A program made the position numbers and the translations under genes. Source: Collinsella sp. TF06-26 (lineage in GTDB: Bacteria; Actinomycetota; Coriobacteriia; Coriobacteriales; Coriobacteriaceae). From it: a stretch of 64,000 bases of DNA. Positions 58,992 to 64,000 of this stretch are shown in pieces. Numbering within the stretch: position 1 is the first letter of the stretch; every line of letters begins with the position of its first letter. The notes below the pieces were generated by a model. It was not told the DNA's origin, ran no database searches, and saw nothing but the letters and a program-made list of their open reading frames with translations. Where the stretch lies: assembly GCF_002232035.1 (NCBI RefSeq), contig NZ_NKXR01000001.1, forward strand, positions 8,574-72,573. Direction: 5' to 3'.

Positions 58992-59471
58992 ATGGAGCTG
59001 AAGATATCGATCGTGACGTGTTCGGATACGCGGGACCTTGCCCAGGACGAGGCCGGTGCCGCACTCGAGGAGCTTATCGAGGCGCAGGGATGGACGGTCG
59101 CCTCGCATGTGGTCGCGCGCGATGACGTCAGCGAGATTGGTGATGCTATTGTGGAAGCCGCCGATGAGTGCCACGCCAATGTCGTGCTCACCTGCGGCGG
59201 CACGGGGCTTTCGATGCGCGATGTGACGCCCGAGGCGACGCGTGCCGTCTGCGATCGCGAGGTGCCGGGTATTGCCGAGGCGATCCGTGCGTACTCGATG
59301 ACCAAGACGCGCCGCGCCATGCTCTCGCGCGCTATTTGCATGCAACGAGGTCATACACTTGTCGTAAACTTTCCCGGTTCTACGAAGGCCGCTCGCGAAA
59401 GCTGGGAGGCCATAGCGGACCAGCTGGAGCATGCGGCTCAGATGACAGCGGGCGGCGGACATACCAACTAA
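58992..59471 (+). CDS. mogA: MogA/MoaB family molybdopterin adenylyltransferase
   Basis: Activates molybdopterin by adenylation before MoeA inserts Mo. ISIVTCSDTRDLAQDEAGAAL near residue 4, VVLTCGGTGLSMRDVTPEAT near 63-82 with the GGTG MPT-binding loop, REVPGIAEAIRAYSM near 90 and VVNFPGSTKAARES near 130 are typical. The length is 159 residues. The ATG follows GGAGGAA immediately after moeA, so the two are translated from one message. A terminator follows, separating them from modABC. Confidence 0.92.
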   Translation: MELKISIVTCSDTRDLAQDEAGAALEELIEAQGWTVASHVVARDDVSEIGDAIVEAADECHANVVLTCGGTGLSMRDVTPEATRAVCDREVPGIAEAIRAYSMTKTRRAMLSRAICMQRGHTLVVNFPGSTKAARESWEAIADQLEHAAQMTAGGGHTN

Positions 59472-59485
59472 GCGATTTACCTGCG

Positions 59486-59518
59486 GCGGAGTGACCTGAA
59501 CGGCTGCTCCGCTTTTTA
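59486..59518 (+). terminator. Terminator after mogA
   Basis: GCGGAG pairs with CTCCGC (6 bp, 15-base loop, extendable by weak pairs), then TTTTTATTT. Confidence 0.65.
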
Positions 59519-59562
59519 TTTGCGCCCAAGGGGACGGCATTCTGTAGGCATGCCTGAAGCTA

Positions 59563-59615
59563 TATTCTCATAAGAGAATAATTTCTCATAATCATTATTC
59601 GCACCGAAGTATAAT
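59563..59615 (+). promoter_or_regulatory. modABC promoter with palindromic operator
   Basis: TATTCTC-ATAA-GAGAATA at 59563-59580 is a perfect 7-bp-arm palindrome. TTCTCATAA recurs at 59565 and 59583, 18 bases apart. The -10 box is TATAAT at 59610-59615; the -35 region near 59587 is weak and lies just beside the repeats, so the operator could block or help polymerase. It does not look like the E. coli ModE site, and no modE is in the window. Confidence 0.6.
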
Positions 59616-59675
59616 TTAATTACAGAATAAAGCCCGCGGTGGGGTACCCGGGCACAAGGTCCGAAAGGGTTGAAC

Positions 59676-60551
59676 ATGTTCGATATGGTTTCTCGCCGCG
59701 GATTCGTCTCGCTCTCTACTGTCGCCGCTGCCGGCCTTGGGCTTGCCGGCTGCTCCGGCAACAAGGAGCCTGAGGCGACCGGCTCCGATGCCGGCTCCGC
59801 CAAGGCCTCTTCCAAGAAGGAAACCGTCGAGCTGCAGGTCTTTGCCGCCAACTCGCTCGAGAAGGCTTTGCCCGAGGTTCAGAAGCTCTACACCGAGCAG
59901 ACCGGTACCACCTTTGCCGACACGCAGTTTAAGGCGTCTGGCGACCTCGTTGAGCAGATGCGTGCCGGTGCCACGGTCGACGTGCTCATCACCGCTTCCA
60001 AGGGCACCATGGATGACGCTGAGACCGTCGAGCTCGTCGATGCCGACACGCGTGAGGATATGTTCGTCAACGACCTCGTGATCATTCGTGCCGAGGGCTC
60101 CGACACCAAGGTCGAGGCCATCGCCGACGTCGCGAATCTGGACGGCAAGATCGCCATTGGCGACGCCAAGACCGTTCCCGCCGGCAAGTACGCCAACCAG
60201 GCGCTGGCTTCTGTGGGCCTCTATACCGGCACCGAGGGCGACGACGGCGAGTATGCGCCCGAGATCGCCGACAAGGTCGCACTGGCAGACAAAGTTGGTA
60301 CCGCCGCCGCCTATGTGTCTACAGGCGACTGCGTTGCCGGTTTTGTCTACAGCTCTGACATCTACCGCTACAACGGCATCGAGGAGGCCTTCGTGTGCCC
60401 CGAGGACTCGCACAAGCCCATCGTGTATCCGGGCGCCGTTGCCGAGAGCTCCGAGCATGCCGACGAGGCTAAGGCGTTCATCGACTTTTGCCTGTCCAAC
60501 AAGAAGGCTCAGAAGATTTGGGCTAAGTACGGCTTTGAGCTTTCCGCGTAG
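59676..60551 (+). CDS. modA: ModA, molybdate ABC transporter substrate-binding lipoprotein
   Basis: Extracytoplasmic molybdate/tungstate-binding protein. The N-terminus has SRRGFVSLSTVAAAGLGLAGC: an RR motif like a Tat signal plus a lipobox LAGC (Cys near residue 28). The mature part shows LQVFAANSLEKALPEVQKLY near 52, GASGDL-like FKASGDLVEQM near 88, and the C-terminal VYPGAVAESSEHADEAKAFIDF near 252. The length is 291 residues. ATG 59676 after GAAAGGG is preferred to the TTG 59670. It is the first gene of modABC. Confidence 0.92.
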   Translation: MFDMVSRRGFVSLSTVAAAGLGLAGCSGNKEPEATGSDAGSAKASSKKETVELQVFAANSLEKALPEVQKLYTEQTGTTFADTQFKASGDLVEQMRAGATVDVLITASKGTMDDAETVELVDADTREDMFVNDLVIIRAEGSDTKVEAIADVANLDGKIAIGDAKTVPAGKYANQALASVGLYTGTEGDDGEYAPEIADKVALADKVGTAAAYVSTGDCVAGFVYSSDIYRYNGIEEAFVCPEDSHKPIVYPGAVAESSEHADEAKAFIDFCLSNKKAQKIWAKYGFELSA

Positions 60552-60619
60552 TGCGGCTTGGCGCGATAATTCCATCGTTTTGTGTTTCACTCCGTCCTTG
60601 TATTCGCTTGGAGCTTTTC

Positions 60620-62062
60620 GTGCTTAATAGATTCCGCATGCTTGTCGCCTGTGCTTTGACCTTCGCGCTTTGCTGGGTGCCGGGATTTGCGATTGCTGGG
60701 GACGCTGAGGACGGGGCCCAGGTTGCTGCGACCGCTCATGGGCTTTCCTATGGGATCGAGGGTTTTGAGCGGTTGGCCAAGGGGACCGCTCGTGCCATGG
60801 AGGGCCAGCCTGAGGGCTACCGGTTTCCCGTTGACGAGGACGTGGACCTTGTAGTGGCGCCTGCTGCCGATCGCGTTGTGGTGTGGATATCGCCCAAGGC
60901 GGTCGAGAAGTTTGGATTGGATCCGCAGGACAACGAGTGCGTATCGGGTCTCAAGGCCCTCGTCTGCGAGCTCGACAGCGCAAACTCCATGGGAGGTGCG
61001 CAGCTAGGGGACGTTGATCTTCCTTGGTATGTTACGGCGGAAACAACGTTTGATGCCGGCGGTTATACCTATGGCTTTGACGAGCGCGGTGCGGATGGGG
61101 ACCGCTATGTGGTGATTGCATCGGCCTCGGGTGATGCCAAGGGCGGCGCGCGTTGGCTTGATAGCGCTCAAATGGTAGAGGCATCGTCTGTCGTGTTGCG
61201 GGATGAGCAGGGGCCCTTGACCTCTCTGGCCTCCTTTTTAGGCGGCATCGACTACCGCCCGTTTTGGGTGTCTATCAAAACGAGCGGCCTTGCCCTGGTG
61301 ATTGCCTTTGCACTGGGCCTGTTTGCCGCGTGGAAGACTATGGGTACCTCGAGTCGCATCAAGGGCCTGCTCGATTCGGTCTTTACGATTCCTATGGTGC
61401 TGCCGCCCACGGTCTGCGGCTTTCTGCTCCTCATGCTGTTTGGCCGCTCGATCGGGGTGGGCCAATGGCTCATCGCGCACGGCATCTCGATCGTCTTTAC
61501 CTGGCCCGCGGCGGTCATTTCGGCTGTCGTTGTGTCGTTTCCGCTGGTCTACCGCACGGCGCTCGGAGCCTTCGATAGCCTCGACACGCAGATGCTCGAC
61601 GCCGCGCGAACCTTGGGGTGGTCCGAACGTCGCATCTTTGCCAAGCTCATGATGCCGCTCGGCTGGCCCTCAATCGCGGCGGGCACGGTGCTCGCCTTCG
61701 CTCGCGCGATGGGCGAGTTTGGCTGCACGCTGTTCTTTGCGGGCAACTACGCCGGCATTACGCAGACCATTCCCATTGCGATTTACTTTGAGTGGATGGG
61801 CGGCAATACGTCGGTGGCTCTCTTTTGGGTCGTGGTCGTAATAGCGTTCAGCTTCCTGGTCATCCTATTCATCAACATGTACACGGCGCATTCTCAAAAG
61901 TATCGCGAGCGCGGTCTCTCCCGTGCGGAGCGCAAGCAGGCCAAAGAGCTCGCCGGACAGGGCGATTCGCTTGACCCGGTGGGCGGTGATGCCTTGCGTA
62001 TCGATCGCGAGGCGCTGGCCGAGCTTATGCGCGATGGCGCGGTCGCAAAGGGAGGTCGATAA
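60620..62062 (+). CDS. modB: ModB, molybdate ABC permease with extra N-terminal extracytoplasmic domain
   Basis: Permease of the molybdate transporter. The ModB core is at about residues 215-445, with TSGLALVIAFALGLFAAW, the EAA loop DAARTLGWSERRIFAKLMMP and FARAMGEFGCTLFFAGN. Before it lies a signal-like hydrophobic segment (MLVACALTFALCWVPGFAIA, from residue 7) and about 185 residues predicted to be outside the membrane, rich in Asp/Ala/Gly. Ordinary ModB is about 220-230 residues and lacks this domain. The start is GTG 60620 with TTGGAG 6 bases upstream; ATG 60638 is the alternative. A basic cytoplasmic tail ends it. Confidence 0.88.
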   Translation: MLNRFRMLVACALTFALCWVPGFAIAGDAEDGAQVAATAHGLSYGIEGFERLAKGTARAMEGQPEGYRFPVDEDVDLVVAPAADRVVVWISPKAVEKFGLDPQDNECVSGLKALVCELDSANSMGGAQLGDVDLPWYVTAETTFDAGGYTYGFDERGADGDRYVVIASASGDAKGGARWLDSAQMVEASSVVLRDEQGPLTSLASFLGGIDYRPFWVSIKTSGLALVIAFALGLFAAWKTMGTSSRIKGLLDSVFTIPMVLPPTVCGFLLLMLFGRSIGVGQWLIAHGISIVFTWPAAVISAVVVSFPLVYRTALGAFDSLDTQMLDAARTLGWSERRIFAKLMMPLGWPSIAAGTVLAFARAMGEFGCTLFFAGNYAGITQTIPIAIYFEWMGGNTSVALFWVVVVIAFSFLVILFINMYTAHSQKYRERGLSRAERKQAKELAGQGDSLDPVGGDALRIDREALAELMRDGAVAKGGR

Positions 62063-62065
62063 GCC

Positions 62066-63136
62066 ATGTCGCTCGTTCTGGATATCAAAAAGCGCTATCC
62101 GGGCTTTACCCTCGACATTCAGCTCGATGCCGGCGAGGAGCGTGTGGCGCTGCTGGGCGCCTCGGGTTGCGGCAAGAGCTGCACGTTGCGCTGCATTGCC
62201 GGCGTGGAGACACCCGACGAGGGCAAGATCGTCGTCAACGGCGTGACCTTTTTTGACTCGGCGGCGGGTATCAACCTGTCGCCCCAGGAGCGAAAATGCG
62301 CCCTGCTGTTCCAAAACTATCAGCTGTTTCCCAACATGACGGTGGCCGATAACGTTTGCGCCGGTGTTAAGGATGCGGGTGACGCCGCCGCGCGCAAAAA
62401 GCTCGCCGAGCGCTATCTGGGCATTTTCGGTCTGGCCGATTTTGCCGACCGCTACCCCGCGCGCCTCTCGGGCGGTCAGCAGCAACGCGTGGCGCTTGCG
62501 CGCATGGTGGCGGCGCATCCGGGCATTTTTATGTTCGACGAGCCCATGAGCGCGCTCGATTCCTATCTTAAGAGCGCGCTCGAACAGAACATGCTCGATC
62601 TGTTCGATGTATGCAACCGTACCGTGCTCTACGTGAGCCACGACATCGACGAAGCGTGCCGCCTGTGCCGGCGCATTTGTGTGATGCACGACGGGCATAT
62701 GGAGGAGATCGGCTCCGTCGAGGACGTGGTCCGTCATCCGCAGACGTTAGCCGCGCTGCGCTTGACGGGCTGCAAGAATACGAGCCGCGCGCGCAAGATC
62801 GGCGACGAAGAAGTTGAGGCCCTCGACTGGGGCATGACCTTCAACGTGGGCCGCGAGGTTCCCGATAATGTGGCGTACCTGGGCATTCGCGCAAGCTACT
62901 TCCATGTTGACAATCGCGCGGAGCGGGGTCGCAACAGCTATGATTTGCACGTGGCCCGAGTGAGCGATTCACGCTTTGAGCGCCTGGTGCTGTTGGACGT
63001 GCCGCGTACTGATGCGCCCACGCGTCTGCAGTGGAAGGTCAACAAAGTGAACGTAGCTGCCGACGGGCTGCCGCAAGCCGACGAGACCCTGCGCATGCAT
63101 TTCGATGCGAGTAAGATCCACTTGGTTTGTCGATAG
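62066..63136 (+). CDS. modC: ModC, molybdate ABC transporter ATPase
   Basis: ATPase of the molybdate importer. Walker A LLGASGCGKSC near residue 29 (Cys follows the Ser, where Thr is usual), Q-loop LFQNYQLFPNMTVADNV near 80, signature [17 protein letters not shown] near 133, Walker B MFDEPMSALDSYLKSAL near 155 and switch SHDIDEACRL near 190. The C-terminal 130 residues after 225 (about residues 226-356) are a divergent TOBE/MOP-like regulatory region. The length is 356 residues. It lies 3 bases after modB. Confidence 0.93.
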   Translation: MSLVLDIKKRYPGFTLDIQLDAGEERVALLGASGCGKSCTLRCIAGVETPDEGKIVVNGVTFFDSAAGINLSPQERKCALLFQNYQLFPNMTVADNVCAGVKDAGDAAARKKLAERYLGIFGLADFADRYPARLSGGQQQRVALARMVAAHPGIFMFDEPMSALDSYLKSALEQNMLDLFDVCNRTVLYVSHDIDEACRLCRRICVMHDGHMEEIGSVEDVVRHPQTLAALRLTGCKNTSRARKIGDEEVEALDWGMTFNVGREVPDNVAYLGIRASYFHVDNRAERGRNSYDLHVARVSDSRFERLVLLDVPRTDAPTRLQWKVNKVNVAADGLPQADETLRMHFDASKIHLVCR

Positions 63137-63147
63137 CGCCGGGTAAT

Positions 63148-63181
63148 GCCGTCGGGGATATAAGCCTCGGCGGCTTTGTCT
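63148..63181 (+). terminator. Weak terminator after modC
   Basis: GCCGTCGGGG pairs with CCTCGGCGGC with two wobble or mismatched positions, then TTTGTCTT. Confidence 0.5.
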
Positions 63182-63336
63182 TGCCGTTCGCCGAATGAAG
63201 GATGACAAACTCTTATCAATCAAGATAATTATTTATTAAACGACGGCACACGAGGCTGTCGTACGAATGTCAACGGTGTTCGCATGGTCGATGACCGTTG
63301 ATATAGTTGACCTTATCTTGTAAAGGAGGTGCGCAC
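63182..63336 (+). promoter_or_regulatory. Promoter region of the last gene, with palindrome
   Basis: AT-rich 63205-63240 (ATAATTATTTATTAAAC) probably holds a promoter. TCAACGGT at 63270-63277 and ACCGTTGA at 63294-63301 form an 8-bp-arm inverted repeat with a 16-base spacer, a likely operator. The sequence continues to the leader ORF at 63337. Confidence 0.5.
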
Positions 63337-63405
63337 ATGCCGCAGACGACATACATTCGCCGCGTTGCCGCGCGCGCCCTGTATATGGCTCGGAGCCGCA
63401 TATGA
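63337..63405 (+). CDS. Short leader ORF with strong ribosome site before the dehydratase-family gene
   Basis: A 22-codon ORF; AAAGGAGGTG lies 6 bases before the ATG, one of the best ribosome sites in the window. The peptide is MPQTTYIRRVAARAL followed by YMARSRI, with five Arg. Its last codons (GCT CGG AGC CGC ATA) fall inside the left arm of a perfect 8-bp hairpin (63391-63426). No family is recognisable. It may be a regulatory leader peptide for the gene at 63565. Confidence 0.5.
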   Translation: MPQTTYIRRVAARALYMARSRI

Positions 63406-63426
63406 GCAGGTATGTTCACGGCTCCG
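63391..63426 (+). promoter_or_regulatory. Hairpin overlapping the end of the leader ORF
   Basis: CGGAGCCG (63391-63398) pairs perfectly with CGGCTCCG (63419-63426) around 20 bases that include the leader ORF stop codon. A ribosome on the last codons would open it. The remaining 138 bases to the next gene hold no clear terminator. Confidence 0.5.
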
Positions 63427-63564
63427 GGAGAGACGACGCACAACTAAATAACCGTCCGCAAGGCAGGTTCCCTAAAATTCCGGGTTTGAGCATGGCCGGG
63501 CAATCGCCGTCCGTCGTGCATCGATACCGTCGTTATCCGTTTTTGGTTCGAGAGGGGAACCGTC

Positions 63565-64000
63565 ATGGCTGAAGAATTCGATTTCCATCCGATGTGGGAG
63601 AGTCTCGGCATGAATCTTGCCGACCACGACATGCTGCTGGGCGCCGTGGGCCAGATGTACGGGGACATGTTCCTGTCGCAGAACAACCGCCCCAAGTCCA
63701 CGTCCTACTTGGACTTTGTGGCCACCAACATCCATAGCGGCCGCATTAAGGAGATGCTCGACAAGAAAGAGGCTGGCGAGGCCACCAAGATCGTGGGCTC
63801 GTTCTGCGTGTACGTGCCCGAGGAGATCGTGCTTGCCTGTGACGGCATTCCCGTTGGTCTGTGCTCGGGTGCCGATTGGGCAACGGACAAGGTCGAGGAG
63901 CACTTGCCGCGCAACACTTGTCCGCTTATCAAGAGCTTTGCCGGCTTTAAGCTGGGTGAGGTCTGCCCCTACATTGAGTCGAGTGACTTGGTGGTAGGCG
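63565..64000 (+). CDS. 2-hydroxyacyl-CoA dehydratase (HgdB/double-cubane) family protein, partial
   Basis: First 145 codons only; the gene runs past the window. EATKIVGSFCVYVPEEIVLACDGIPVGLCSGAD (residues 72-104, split motif) with the cluster-type Cys residues, and NTCPLIKSFAGFKLGEVCPYIESSDLVVG match the N-terminal part of the HgdB/HgdC/YjiM family, which carry [4Fe-4S] clusters and, in double-cubane members, reduce small molecules. Whether it acts in 2-hydroxyacyl-CoA dehydration or another reduction cannot be told. ATG follows GAGAGGGG. It has a leader with a short ORF and hairpin. Confidence 0.82.
   Translation, partial: MAEEFDFHPMWESLGMNLADHDMLLGAVGQMYGDMFLSQNNRPKSTSYLDFVATNIHSGRIKEMLDKKEAGEATKIVGSFCVYVPEEIVLACDGIPVGLCSGADWATDKVEEHLPRNTCPLIKSFAGFKLGEVCPYIESSDLVVG

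Noticed and set aside
59563..59580. ModE-type operator
   Set aside because: Symmetric and in the right place, but the sequence does not match the E. coli ModE consensus and no modE is present; kept as an unnamed operator.

Overview
This window is one contiguous stretch of chromosome from a high-GC (by eye near 60 %) bacterium of the Coriobacteriia. Collinsella or a close relative is the best guess. The basis is an actinobacterial-type division cluster (ftsZ without ftsA, then pgeF, yggS, sepF, yggT, divIVA), GC-rich codon use, type A RNase P RNA and an anaerobe-style gene set. This is inference from gene content; no database was searched. I see no phage, IS element, CRISPR array, rRNA or tRNA.

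Region 1 (1-23,800) is the division and cell-wall (dcw) cluster: MraZ boxes, mraZ, rsmH, ftsL-like, ftsI, murF, mraY, murD, ftsW, murG, murC, murB, ftsQ, ftsZ, pgeF, then yggS, sepF, yggT and divIVA. murE and ftsA are absent. A complete phosphate-uptake operon (pstS-pstC-pstA-pstB-phoU) sits inside the cluster between pgeF and yggS, and pstS overlaps pgeF by 4 bases. yggT has no ATG, GTG or TTG at its proper start.

Region 2 (23,800-35,600) is a set of short units: a nitroreductase, a second phosphate system (PiT plus its DUF47 partner), a Bax-inhibitor-like membrane protein, a PARG-like TIGR02452 protein with an altered catalytic motif, an SGNH hydrolase, thiamine genes (thiC under a TPP riboswitch, then thiD), yaaA and an M18 aminopeptidase. 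Several intergenic spaces carry long perfect inverted repeats.

Region 3 (35,600-49,450) holds polA, a Cof-type HAD phosphatase, argG and argH, ndk, rpiB, a cysteine desulfidase family gene, another HAD hydrolase, rpsA and rnpB. The argG leader is the most interesting element: a predicted 24-codon ORF with a strong ribosome binding site ends in an arginine-rich stretch (RRQRAISRRR) and is followed by mutually exclusive hairpins and a terminator-like hairpin. This looks like translation-coupled attenuation by arginine.

Region 4 (49,450-64,000) holds yigZ, a C-GCAxxG-C-C protein, an O-acetylhomoserine sulfhydrylase, an MFS exporter, xpt, a small GGQ release-factor-like protein, a lipid kinase, a CLC protein with CLC-F-like motifs, then molybdenum cofactor genes moeA and mogA and the molybdate transporter modA-modB-modC. 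ModB carries an unusual N-terminal extracytoplasmic domain. The window ends inside a 2-hydroxyacyl-CoA dehydratase family gene whose leader also contains a short Arg-rich ORF with a strong ribosome binding site and a hairpin over its last codons.
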